A stretch of 14,862 bases of DNA from assembly GCA_004562915.1 (NCBI GenBank), contig SFQZ01000072.1, forward strand, positions 1 to 14,862, written 5' to 3'. Positions within the stretch are counted from its first letter, which is position 1; the number at the start of each line of letters is the position of its first letter. This document shows, one piece after another, positions 6,021-14,600 of the stretch. Below the pieces are notes generated by a model. That model was not told where the DNA came from and made no database searches. It saw nothing but the letters and a program-made list of their open reading frames with translations. Source of the DNA: a bacterium. GTDB lineage: Bacteria; Bacillota_A; Clostridia; Lachnospirales; Lachnospiraceae. A program made the translations under genes and the position numbers.

Positions 6021-7229
6021 ATGGAGAATAACGATTGGCAGAAGAAAGGAAATGACTTCTGGAAAGTAGTGCAGGATGCAGTGAATTCGGGTAATTATCA
6101 GCAGCTGAACCAGCAGGTGAGAAATACGATTGACGACACTGTGGAGGGAATTTGTAATGGTATGCAGGGAATAGGAAACGAATGGCGGCAAGCCTGGCAG
6201 GAGACAGGAAAGACTACAGCTAATTACAGAAAAAGTACCACACCGGGGTATCAGACAGGAACCAGAAGAATGCGGGAAGAACAGAAACAGCTTCCGGCAG
6301 TTTATATGAAGAATCCTCCGGGGCAGGTATCGGGTACTTTGATGGCGGTTACAGGTTACACTCTGACGGGTGTATTTGCTGTCACAGGGCTGGTTGCAGG
6401 AATTATTCTGGCTGTGGAACCCTCAGTTACAGCGGGTGTGATAACAGGAATGCTGACGGCAGCTACGGCTGTAAGTGTGGGAGTCGGGGTCATTGGTTCC
6501 CGTACCAGAAAGCTGATCAAGCGATTTAAAAATTATGCGAAGCAAATTGGAAACAGAGCTTACTGCACGATTGAGGAGCTTTCTTCCCGTACCGGCAGAG
6601 ATAAAGATGACATAGTTAAAGATCTGAAAAAGATGATACAGAAGAAAATGTTTCTTCAGGGACATCTGGACCAGCAGGAAACCTGCGTGATCGTGACTGA
6701 TGAAATGTATCAGCAGTATCTTACCGTACAGCAGCAGGCACATGAGAGACAGCTGCAGCAAAAAGCAGCGGCAGAACAGAGGGCACAGCTTCCGCAAGAG
6801 TGCCAGAAGATTTTGGAAGAAGGGCAGGAGTATATTCGTTATATTCACAAATGCAATGATGATATACCGGGGGAGGAAATCTCCCGAAAACTGAGTCGTC
6901 TGGAATTGATCATTACACGTATTTTTGCTGAAGTGAGTAAAAATCCTTCTGTGGCCGGCGATCTGAGAAAATTTATGAATTATTATCTGCCGACCACCAG
7001 AAAACTGGTGGATGCATATCGGGACCTGGATCGGGAACCGATTGCCGGTGAAAGTATCCTGAAGACGAAGAAAGAGATTGAAGATACTCTGGATACGATT
7101 AATCAGGCATTTGAAAATTTGCTGAACAGTTTTTTTGAGGAAAAAGCACTGGATATTTCCTCTGACATTTCCGTGCTGCATACGATGTTGGCACAGGAAG
7201 GATTGACAGGAAACGATTTTAATAAGTGA
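6021..7229 (+). CDS. xpaC: XpaC-like membrane protein (bromochloroindolyl phosphate hydrolysis family)
   Basis: The 402-residue protein is placed in the XpaC family from its domain pattern and its position directly before telA, the xpaC-yaaN order seen in Bacillus subtilis. The family name comes from a phosphatase-indicator phenotype; real enzyme activity is doubtful. Residues 1-95 are polar and Gln/Asn-rich. Two glycine- and alanine-rich membrane helices follow at about 103-131 and 135-159. Residues 174-232 look like a small winged-helix-type segment (CTIEELSSRTGRDKDDIVKD and following). A Gln/Ala-rich coiled coil spans 230-260. The C-terminal helical region holds the family-like KFMNYYLPTTRKLVDAYRDLD (317-337). 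The start is ATG 6021 with GGAGG only 4 bases before it, a short spacing. It lies 19 bases after the dihydrofolate reductase gene. Confidence 0.82.
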   Translation: MENNDWQKKGNDFWKVVQDAVNSGNYQQLNQQVRNTIDDTVEGICNGMQGIGNEWRQAWQETGKTTANYRKSTTPGYQTGTRRMREEQKQLPAVYMKNPPGQVSGTLMAVTGYTLTGVFAVTGLVAGIILAVEPSVTAGVITGMLTAATAVSVGVGVIGSRTRKLIKRFKNYAKQIGNRAYCTIEELSSRTGRDKDDIVKDLKKMIQKKMFLQGHLDQQETCVIVTDEMYQQYLTVQQQAHERQLQQKAAAEQRAQLPQECQKILEEGQEYIRYIHKCNDDIPGEEISRKLSRLELIITRIFAEVSKNPSVAGDLRKFMNYYLPTTRKLVDAYRDLDREPIAGESILKTKKEIEDTLDTINQAFENLLNSFFEEKALDISSDISVLHTMLAQEGLTGNDFNK

Positions 7230-7256
7230 TTTTGATAAACACAAGAAGGAGGATAT

Positions 7257-8396
7257 ATGAGTAACGAAGTGAAAGATATGACAATGACCCCTACTTTGAC
7301 ATTTGATCCGATGCCTCAGACAAAAGAGGAAGTTGCACCGGTAAAAGAAGAGGCACCGGAACTGGACGACAGTATTTTGTCGGATGCAGAAAAGAAAATG
7401 GTGGACGATTTTTCAAAACAGATCGATATACACAATACCAATGGCATTTTACAGTATGGTGCCGGGACACAGAAAAAGATGGCAGATTTCTCAGAATCGG
7501 CACTGGAAAATGTGAAAACAAAAGATCTTGGACAGGTTGGTGATATGCTTGCCGATGTGGTGATGGAGTTGAAAAGCTTCAATGCACAGGAGGAAGAAGA
7601 AAAGGGATTTTTCTCATTCCTGAAAAAACCAGCTAATAAGATCAGCAATATGAAAGTCAAATATGAGAAAGCCGAAGTAAATGTTGAAAAAATATGTCGT
7701 ATGCTGGAAGATCATCAGGTACTGCTTCTGAAAGATATTGCACTTCTGGACAAAATGTATGAACAGAATCTGGTGTATTTCAAGGAACTTTCCATGTATA
7801 TACTGGCCGGAAAGAAAAAGCTGGCACAGGTACGCAGTACGGAATTGCCGCAGCTGGTACAGAAAGCCAGAACATCCGGACTTCCGGAGGACGCTCAGGC
7901 AGCAAAAGATCTGGAGGGATTGTGCGATCGTTTCGAAAAGAAAATCCATGATCTGGAACTGACAAGAATGATATCGATTCAGACGGCTCCTCAGATCCGT
8001 CTGGTGCAGAACAGTGATACCATGATGGTAGAGAAGATTCAATCTACGGTGGTAAATACGATTCCTTTGTGGAAGAGTCAGATGGTACTGGCTCTTGGTG
8101 TGGAGCATGCTTCTCAGGCAGCTCAGGCTCAGCGTCAGGTAACAGATATGACTAATGAACTTCTGAGAAAAAATGCAGAAGTTCTGAAAGTGGCAGCGGT
8201 GGAAAGTGCAAAAGAATCTGAAAGAGGTGTGGTTGATCTGGAAACTCTTCAGAATACGAATGCTTCTCTGATTTCCACATTAGATGAAGTGATGCAGATT
8301 CAGGCAGACGGTAGAGCAAAACGTCAGGCAGCAGAAGTGGAACTGCGGAAGATGGAAGATGAACTCAAGAATAAACTTCTGGAAATCCGTGGATAA
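7257..8396 (+). CDS. telA: TelA-like protein (toxic anion resistance family)
   Basis: Member of the TelA family (Pfam PF05816), 379 residues, soluble and largely helical. Family hallmarks lie in the C-terminal half: PQIRLVQNSDTMMVEKIQST (245-264), then IPLWKSQMVLALGVEHASQA (269-288) and VTDMTNELLRKNAE (295-308). The first ~40 residues are Pro/Glu-rich and probably disordered. The last ~50 (KRQAAEVELRKMEDELKNKL) are likely coiled coil. TelA was named for tellurite resistance on plasmids, but chromosomal copies next to xpaC are widespread in Bacillota and are tied to envelope stress and antimicrobial tolerance; the molecular activity is not known. The start is ATG 7257 with AAGGAGG at 7246-7252. 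It follows xpaC by 27 bases, and the two products probably act together. Confidence 0.92.
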   Translation: MSNEVKDMTMTPTLTFDPMPQTKEEVAPVKEEAPELDDSILSDAEKKMVDDFSKQIDIHNTNGILQYGAGTQKKMADFSESALENVKTKDLGQVGDMLADVVMELKSFNAQEEEEKGFFSFLKKPANKISNMKVKYEKAEVNVEKICRMLEDHQVLLLKDIALLDKMYEQNLVYFKELSMYILAGKKKLAQVRSTELPQLVQKARTSGLPEDAQAAKDLEGLCDRFEKKIHDLELTRMISIQTAPQIRLVQNSDTMMVEKIQSTVVNTIPLWKSQMVLALGVEHASQAAQAQRQVTDMTNELLRKNAEVLKVAAVESAKESERGVVDLETLQNTNASLISTLDEVMQIQADGRAKRQAAEVELRKMEDELKNKLLEIRG

Positions 8397-8415
8397 AAAA
8401 GAAGGGAGATGCGGT

Positions 8416-9480
8416 ATGTACCGTGATCATACAAAAACAGTAAAGATTGGAGACAGAGTCATTGGCGGCGGCAATCCCGTTCTGATTCAGTCTATGACAA
8501 ATACAAAAACAGAAGATGTGGAGAAAACAGTAGAACAGATTCTGGCTCTTGAAAGGGCAGGTTGTGAGATTATTCGCTGTGCTGTTCCAACCATGGAGGC
8601 CGCAAAGGCATTGGCGGAGATTAAGAAGCGGATTCATATTCCTCTTGTGGCAGACATTCATTTTGATTATAAGCTGGCGATTGCGGCTATGGAAAATGGC
8701 GCAGATAAAATCCGGATCAATCCGGGTAATATCGGAAGCCGTGAGCGGATTCAGGCAGTAGTAGATGTGGCGCGCGAGAGAAATATCCCAATTCGTGTGG
8801 GAGTAAACAGTGGTTCTCTGGAAAAAGAGCTGGTGGAAAAATATCAGGGTGTGACTGCGGAAGGACTTGTAGAGAGCGCTCTTGACAAAGTGCACATTAT
8901 CGAAGAGATGGGATATGATAACCTGGTAATCAGTATTAAGTCTTCCGATGTTCTGATGTGTGCCCGGGCTCATGAACTGATTGCACAAAAGACAGAGTAT
9001 CCACTTCATGTAGGCATTACGGAGGCGGGAACTCTGTATTCAGGAAATATTAAATCAGCAGTGGGACTTGGGATTATTCTCTATCAGGGAATCGGGGATA
9101 CCATCCGTGTATCACTTACGGGTGATCCACTGGAAGAAGTGAAGTCAGCAAAGCGCATTTTAAAGACTTTGGGACTTAGAAAGGGCGGCATTGAAGTGGT
9201 ATCCTGTCCTACCTGCGGAAGAACACGGATCGATCTCATTGGTCTTGCTAATCAGGTTGAGACGATGGTACAGGATATTCCGCTTGATATTAAAGTTGCA
9301 GTGATGGGATGCGTGGTGAATGGTCCGGGGGAGGCAAAAGAGGCTGATATCGGAATCGCAGGCGGCGTTGGTGTAGGACTGTTGATCAAAAAGGGTGAGA
9401 TAGTAAAGAAAGTACCGGAAGATCAGCTTCTGTCCGTGCTGCGGGAAGAGCTTCTTTCATGGAACGATACGGGGAAGTGA
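8416..9480 (+). CDS. ispG: 4-hydroxy-3-methylbut-2-enyl diphosphate synthase (flavodoxin/ferredoxin)
   Basis: Also called GcpE. Iron-sulfur enzyme of the methylerythritol phosphate pathway that reductively opens MEcPP to HMBPP for isoprenoid synthesis. The 354-residue length is normal. The N-terminal TIM barrel is shown by VLIQSMTNTKTEDV, VADIHFDYKLAIAAMENGADKIRINPGN and IRVGVNSGSLEKEL. The C-terminal cluster domain carries SCPTCGRT (Cys264, Cys267) and GCVVNGPGEA (Cys299, Glu306). These four ligands of the [4Fe-4S] cluster have the same spacing as in E. coli IspG. The start is ATG 8416 with GAAGGGA at 8401-8407; the open frame extends back into telA, but those residues are not family-like. 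It sits 19 bases after telA and 4 bases before polC. Confidence 0.97.
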   Translation: MYRDHTKTVKIGDRVIGGGNPVLIQSMTNTKTEDVEKTVEQILALERAGCEIIRCAVPTMEAAKALAEIKKRIHIPLVADIHFDYKLAIAAMENGADKIRINPGNIGSRERIQAVVDVARERNIPIRVGVNSGSLEKELVEKYQGVTAEGLVESALDKVHIIEEMGYDNLVISIKSSDVLMCARAHELIAQKTEYPLHVGITEAGTLYSGNIKSAVGLGIILYQGIGDTIRVSLTGDPLEEVKSAKRILKTLGLRKGGIEVVSCPTCGRTRIDLIGLANQVETMVQDIPLDIKVAVMGCVVNGPGEAKEADIGIAGGVGVGLLIKKGEIVKKVPEDQLLSVLREELLSWNDTGK

Positions 9481-9484
9481 AAGT

Positions 9485-12400
9485 ATGACAGAAAAAGAAT
9501 TTCTGGATGTATTTCCACAGTTAAAAGTGGAAAATGAACTGGGGCAGCTTCTCAGGATGGTAAAGGTTATGAAAGTTTCCATCAATCCGAAGAAGGACTG
9601 CCTCAGAGTCTATATAATGAGCAATCAGTGGATTCAGAAGAAATATATCTATCATCTGGAAAATATCATTATGGAGCAATTTTTCTCTGAAGCACCGTTG
9701 CAAGTAAAAATCATTGAAAAATTTAATTTATCCCGTCAATATACTCCGGAGAATTTTCTGGAAGTTTATCGTCCCAGTATTTTGCTGGAACTAAAGCATT
9801 ACAGCATGTTGGAATACAATATGTTTGCAACGGCACAGATTAGTTTCCCGGAAACGGAGACTATGGAGATGATTTTGGATGATTCTGTGGTTGCCAGGGA
9901 ACGGGAAAATGAGCTGGTGCGTATACTGGAAAAAATATTCTGTGAACGCTGTGGATTCAATCTGCGGATACATACGGATTATAGAAAACCGGTGGAGAGT
10001 AAAGTACGCCGAAACAGTGAGCTTCGTATCATGGAAGAAGCAAGACAGATTCTGCTTCATTCAAATATTGGAGTTTCTATGGAAAAAAGTGAAGATGTTC
10101 CTTTGGTGGAAAATAGCGCGGTAAATTCAAATGAAGACAATATAGTTTCGGAAAATAAAAAGTTGGCTGCAGAGTCAGGTAAAGGAAAAGAAAATAAGAA
10201 ATCAGTCCGCGAGTCGGCGGGCAGCAGGAAATACAGTGGAAAAGGAAGTCAGAGAGGAGACTTTCAGAGAGGTCGTTTTGGTGACAACGCAGGACCGAAA
10301 CCACTTCGGCGTTCTGATAATCCGGATGTGATATACGGACGTGATTTTGATGACGAAATCATTACCATAGAATCTATAGCCGGGGAAATGGGAGAGGTAA
10401 CCATCAGAGGTCAGGTGACTTCGGTGGAAGCCAGAGAAATCAGGAATGAGAAAACAATTTATATGTTCAATATTACTGATTTTACAGATACCATCACGGT
10501 AAAGATTTTTCTTCATAACGAACAGGTACCGGAGATCAGCCAGGGCGTGAAAAAAGGAGCTTTTCTGAAGCTGAAAGGCGTAACTACCATAGATAAGTTT
10601 GATCATGAGATTACGATTGGCTCACTGACTGGTATTAAGAAAACTGCTGATTTTACCACCACCCGAATGGACAATAGTCCGGAAAAAAGAGTGGAGCTTC
10701 ATTGCCATACAAAGATGAGTGATATGGATGGGGTTACGGATGCCAGTGTTCTCGTAAAAAGAGCGTATAAATGGGGTCATCCGGCCATTGCCATAACCGA
10801 TCACGGTGTTGTGCAGTCATTTCCGGAAGCAAATCATGCGTATGATGATATTGTCAGTGATTATAGAAAAAATTACCAGAAAGAACATCCGGAAGCGACC
10901 AAAGATGAACTGAAAAAGGTGTATCCGCCTTTTAAAGTTATTTATGGGGTGGAAGCCTATCTGGTAGATGATTTGAAAGGGATGGTAACAGGCAGCCAGG
11001 GGCAGAGTCTTGATCAGCCCTATGTTGTTTTTGATATTGAAACTACCGGTTTCAGTCCGGTATCTAACCGGATCATTGAGATCGGTGCAGTCCGTGTGGA
11101 AAAAGGAGAAATTAAAGATCGTTTTTCTGTGTTTGTTAATCCACAGGTACCGATTCCGTTTAAAATCGAACAGCTGACCAGTATCAATGACAGTATGGTA
11201 ATGGATGCGGAGACCATTGAAGAGATTTTGCCTAAGTTTTTAAAGTTTTCGGAAGGAGCCGTTATGGTAGCCCACAATGCCGGGTTTGATATGAGTTTTA
11301 TCATAGAAAACTGCAAAAGAATGGGAATTGAGCAGGAATTTACGTATGTGGATACCGTCGGAATGGCCAGGATGCTTTTGCCGGGACTGAATCGGTTTAA
11401 GTTGGATACAGTGGCAAAGGCTTTGAATGTTTCTTTGCAGAATCATCATCGTGCGGTGGATGATGCCGCCTGTACGGCTGAGATTTTTGTGAAGTTTGTA
11501 AAAATGTGTAAAGAAAGAGACATAACAAATCTCGATCAGTTAAATGAAGCAGGAAAAATGTCTGCGGATACAATTAAAAAACTTCCGACTTATCATGCAA
11601 TTATTCTTGCTACCAGTGAAGTGGGAAGGGTAAATTTGTATCGTCTGGTGTCAAAATCTCATCTGGATTATTATAACAGACGTCCGAGAATTCCCAAAAG
11701 TGTATATCTGCAGTATAAGGAGGGTCTGATGATCGGTTCGGCCTGCGAGGCCGGTGAACTGTTTCAGGCTATTGTCGGAGATGCACCGGATTCGGAGATT
11801 GCCCGTCTGGTGGAATTTTATGACTATCTGGAGATACAGCCCATCGGCAATAATATGTTTATGATCCGGGATGAAAACAGGGATAATGTAACATCGGAAG
11901 AAGATCTGCGGGATCTGAACCGAAGGATTGTCAAGTTGGGGGAGCAGTTCCATAAACCGGTAGTGGCAACCTGTGATGTTCATTTTATAGATCCGGAGGA
12001 TGAGATATACCGCAGAATTATCATGACAGGAAAAGGATTTTCCGATGCGGATGATCAGGCTCCGCTGTATCTGCGGAATACCGAAGAGATGCTGAAAGAA
12101 TTTGAATATCTGGGGGCGGAGAAGGCGGAAGAGGTCGTTATTACCAATCCAAATAAAATTGTGGAAATGTGTGATCGTGTGTGCCCGATTCGTGATGGAA
12201 AGTTCCCTCCGGTTATTGAAAATTCGGATAATATGTTGAGAGAAATCTGTTATAACCGTGCACATGAGATATATGGGGAGAATCTTCCGGAGATCGTATC
12301 CGCCCGTTTGGAAAGAGAATTGAATTCTATTATTTCCAATGGTTATGCGGTTATGTATATCATTGCTCAGAAACTGGTATGGAAATCCAATGAAGACGGA

Positions 12401-14098
12401 TATCTGGTGGGATCCCGTGGATCAGTAGGATCTTCTTTTGTGGCAACCATGGCCGGAATCACAGAAGTAAATCCTCTGAGTCCTCATTATTACTGCGAGA
12501 AATGCCATTATTATGATTTTGATTCCCCTGAAGTAAAAGCGTATACCGGAAGAGCCGGTTGTGATATGCCGGATGCGGTCTGCCCAAACTGCGGAGCACC
12601 TCTTGTGAAGGAGGGATTTGATATCCCGTTTGAGACGTTCCTTGGATTTAAAGGAAATAAAGAGCCGGATATTGACCTGAACTTTTCGGGAGAATATCAG
12701 AGTAAGGCGCATAAGTATACGGAGGTTATCTTCGGAGCAGGACAGACATTCCGGGCGGGAACTATTGGTACGTTGGCGGATAAGACTGCTTTCGGCTATG
12801 TAAAAAACTATTACGAAGAAAGAGGAATTCATAAAAGAAACTGCGAGATTGACCGGATCGTGCAGGGATGTACCGGAATTCGAAGGACGACCGGACAGCA
12901 TCCGGGTGGAATTATCGTTCTTCCTTTTGGGGAAGACATTAATTCCTTTACTCCTGTTCAGCATCCGGCGAATGATACGGATACGGATATAATAACTACC
13001 CATTTTGACTATCACTCCATTGATGCCAATCTTTTAAAATTGGATATACTGGGTCATGATGATCCTACCATGATCCGTATGCTGGAAGATCTGACAGGTC
13101 TGGAGGCGCAGACAATTCCTCTTGATAATAAAGAAGTAATGTCATTGTTTAAAAGTACGGAAGCTCTGGGAATTACACCGGAAGATATCGGTGGATGCCC
13201 GTTGGGCTGTCTGGGAGTACCGGAGTTTGGAACAGATTTTGTTATTCAGATGCTTCTTGATACCAAACCGACATCATTTTCAGATCTGATTCGTATATCG
13301 GGATTGTCTCATGGTACCGATGTGTGGCTGGGAAATGCCCAGACACTTATTGAGGAAGGAAAAGCTACGATTTCCACGGCAATCTGTACCCGAGACGATA
13401 TTATGATCTATCTGATCAACAAGGGGCTGGACAGTGAGCAGTCCTTTACGATTATGGAGAGTGTCCGTAAAGGAAAAGGTCTGAAACCGGAGTGGGAAGA
13501 AGAGATGAAAGCCCATGATGTACCGGACTGGTATATCTGGTCCTGTAAGAAGATCAAGTATATGTTCCCGAAAGCCCATGCGGCAGCATATGTAATGATG
13601 GCCTACCGAATTGCTTATTATAAAATCTTTTATCCGCTGGCATACTATGCGGCGTATTTCAGTATCAGAGCATCGGCATTTTCTTATGAGCTGATGTGTA
13701 TGGGAAGAGACCGGCTGGAATATTATCTGGCGGATTATAAAAAGCGAAGCGATACCCTGACGAAAAAAGAACAGGATACCCTGAAAGACATGAAAATCGT
13801 ACAGGAAATGTATGCCCGGGGATTTGATTTTACAGAGGTAGATCTGTATAAGGCCCAGGCTCATCGTTTCCAGATCGTAAATGGGAAACTGATGCCGGCA
13901 CTGGACAGTATCGAAGGTCTGGGAGACAAAGCGGCTGATGCGGTGGTACTGGCAGCCAGAGACGGACAATTCTTGTCGAAGGATGATTTCCGACAGAGAA
14001 CAAAGGTCAGTAAGAATGTGATTGATTTTATGGATGATCTGCATATCTTTGGAGATATTCCGGAGTCGAATCAGATATCGCTGTTTGATTTTCAATGA
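9485..14098 (+). CDS. polC: DNA polymerase III alpha subunit, Gram-positive PolC type
   Basis: Replicative DNA polymerase with built-in 3'-5' proofreading, 1537 residues. Domains in order: N-terminal domain (1-197), low-complexity linker (198-279), OB fold (about 283-385), first part of PHP domain (VELHCHTKMSDMDG from 403), and an inserted DEDDh exonuclease (about 512-675). The exonuclease has FDIETTG with Asp517/Glu519 and HHRAVDDAA with Asp659. Then come the rest of PHP and the polymerase core. The core holds a Cys cluster (1004, 1007, 1026, 1033, 1036), EPDIDLNFSG with catalytic Asp1062 and Asp1064, and LKLDILGHDDPTM with the likely third acid Asp1187. The C terminus QISLFDF (1530-1536) is a sliding-clamp binding motif. 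The protein is about 100 residues longer than Bacillus PolC, mostly from the linker. The start is ATG 9485 with a weak GGGGAAG at 9471-9477 inside the end of ispG. Confidence 0.97.
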   Translation: MTEKEFLDVFPQLKVENELGQLLRMVKVMKVSINPKKDCLRVYIMSNQWIQKKYIYHLENIIMEQFFSEAPLQVKIIEKFNLSRQYTPENFLEVYRPSILLELKHYSMLEYNMFATAQISFPETETMEMILDDSVVARERENELVRILEKIFCERCGFNLRIHTDYRKPVESKVRRNSELRIMEEARQILLHSNIGVSMEKSEDVPLVENSAVNSNEDNIVSENKKLAAESGKGKENKKSVRESAGSRKYSGKGSQRGDFQRGRFGDNAGPKPLRRSDNPDVIYGRDFDDEIITIESIAGEMGEVTIRGQVTSVEAREIRNEKTIYMFNITDFTDTITVKIFLHNEQVPEISQGVKKGAFLKLKGVTTIDKFDHEITIGSLTGIKKTADFTTTRMDNSPEKRVELHCHTKMSDMDGVTDASVLVKRAYKWGHPAIAITDHGVVQSFPEANHAYDDIVSDYRKNYQKEHPEATKDELKKVYPPFKVIYGVEAYLVDDLKGMVTGSQGQSLDQPYVVFDIETTGFSPVSNRIIEIGAVRVEKGEIKDRFSVFVNPQVPIPFKIEQLTSINDSMVMDAETIEEILPKFLKFSEGAVMVAHNAGFDMSFIIENCKRMGIEQEFTYVDTVGMARMLLPGLNRFKLDTVAKALNVSLQNHHRAVDDAACTAEIFVKFVKMCKERDITNLDQLNEAGKMSADTIKKLPTYHAIILATSEVGRVNLYRLVSKSHLDYYNRRPRIPKSVYLQYKEGLMIGSACEAGELFQAIVGDAPDSEIARLVEFYDYLEIQPIGNNMFMIRDENRDNVTSEEDLRDLNRRIVKLGEQFHKPVVATCDVHFIDPEDEIYRRIIMTGKGFSDADDQAPLYLRNTEEMLKEFEYLGAEKAEEVVITNPNKIVEMCDRVCPIRDGKFPPVIENSDNMLREICYNRAHEIYGENLPEIVSARLERELNSIISNGYAVMYIIAQKLVWKSNEDGYLVGSRGSVGSSFVATMAGITEVNPLSPHYYCEKCHYYDFDSPEVKAYTGRAGCDMPDAVCPNCGAPLVKEGFDIPFETFLGFKGNKEPDIDLNFSGEYQSKAHKYTEVIFGAGQTFRAGTIGTLADKTAFGYVKNYYEERGIHKRNCEIDRIVQGCTGIRRTTGQHPGGIIVLPFGEDINSFTPVQHPANDTDTDIITTHFDYHSIDANLLKLDILGHDDPTMIRMLEDLTGLEAQTIPLDNKEVMSLFKSTEALGITPEDIGGCPLGCLGVPEFGTDFVIQMLLDTKPTSFSDLIRISGLSHGTDVWLGNAQTLIEEGKATISTAICTRDDIMIYLINKGLDSEQSFTIMESVRKGKGLKPEWEEEMKAHDVPDWYIWSCKKIKYMFPKAHAAAYVMMAYRIAYYKIFYPLAYYAAYFSIRASAFSYELMCMGRDRLEYYLADYKKRSDTLTKKEQDTLKDMKIVQEMYARGFDFTEVDLYKAQAHRFQIVNGKLMPALDSIEGLGDKAADAVVLAARDGQFLSKDDFRQRTKVSKNVIDFMDDLHIFGDIPESNQISLFDFQ

Positions 14099-14305
14099 TA
14101 CACTCCCCTTCATCTAACTGTTAACTTCGACTAAAACGCTCCGGTGAGCCGTCGCGCTTAAGTCTCCGTAAACAGTGGATATTCAGGCTCGCTTGTTCCA
14201 ATGTTTCTGAAATGGAGCACGGTCTTTGTTCAAAAGCATCTCTAACGATACAAAATAGTAGCGGCAAATATGTTTTTGAAATGGTCCTCCAAATAGGATT
14301 ACACT
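14099..14305. other. Intergenic tail after polC, no clear gene or terminator
   Basis: No intrinsic terminator with a T-run is visible directly after polC. The stretch is unusual in one respect. On the - strand, the frame of the AraC remnant (14306-14470) stays open past its TGA for about 40 codons to another TGA at 14183-14185, then for about 22 more to a TAG at 14114-14116. The predicted peptide has features such as FGGPFQKHIC and APFQKHWNKRA, which I cannot assign. A 62-codon frame on the same strand in another register (14121-14309) shows no family features. This could be decayed coding DNA or a multicopy intergenic repeat. Confidence 0.4.
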
Positions 14306-14470
14306 TCAAAGGGTAGTATGAATTTTTCTATATGCGCGGGGATTCAATCCCATAACTCGCTTAAATGTCTTTGAAAAAGTAACATAATCACTATATCCCA
14401 CATCTCTTGCAATAGAAGAAACAGAGTTTTTTGTATGCTTTAGAAATGAAGATTTTGCAAGCGGTATTAT
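14306..14470 (-). pseudogene. Truncated AraC-type HTH remnant
   Basis: Read on the - strand from 14470 to the TGA at 14306-14308, 54 codons resemble only the final part of an AraC-family DNA-binding domain: SVSSIARDVGYSDYVTFSKT, then FKRVMGLNPRAYRK. This covers the second helix-turn-helix and the signature tail, including the conserved GYSDYVTFSKxFKR and P-x-x-YR pattern. An in-frame TGA at 14471-14473 blocks it on the 5' side, no plausible start codon with a binding site precedes it, and the cupin and first HTH are absent. It is therefore a relic of a deletion or insertion event. It is clearly different in sequence from the intact AraC gene at 677-1660. Confidence 0.75.
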
Positions 14471-14473
14471 TCA

Positions 14474-14600
14474 ACTGTCAGTAGTTTAACAAACAACGAA
14501 TGCTTGTTTAAGATATAGCATGTTTTATTTATAGTTGTTGTGATATGAGTGTTGCTGTGCAACATACCCAGTTAGCAGTGTCACTTTAAAAGATGAATAT
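14474..14600. other. Spacer between AraC remnant and palindrome
   Basis: AT-rich, with no complete gene. On the - strand a short frame ending in TAA at 14525-14527 would encode LLTGYVAQQHSYHNNYK at its C terminus; I cannot assign it, and it may be chance or another relic. A small hairpin TGTTGC-TGT-GCAACA lies near 14550-14565 but has no T-run, so it is not a terminator. Confidence 0.3.

Noticed and set aside
6423..7244. 273-codon open frame on the - strand inside xpaC
   Set aside because: Antisense shadow of xpaC. The peptide is rich in Cys, Phe, Ile and Gln, typical of reverse reading, and has no family features.
13280..14113. 277-codon open frame on the - strand opposite the end of polC
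   Set aside because: It overlaps conserved PolC motifs on the other strand and has no recognisable domain.
14121..14309. 62-codon - strand frame downstream of polC
   Set aside because: No ribosome binding site or domain. A different register of the same strand continues the AraC remnant, so the region is treated as decayed or repeat DNA.
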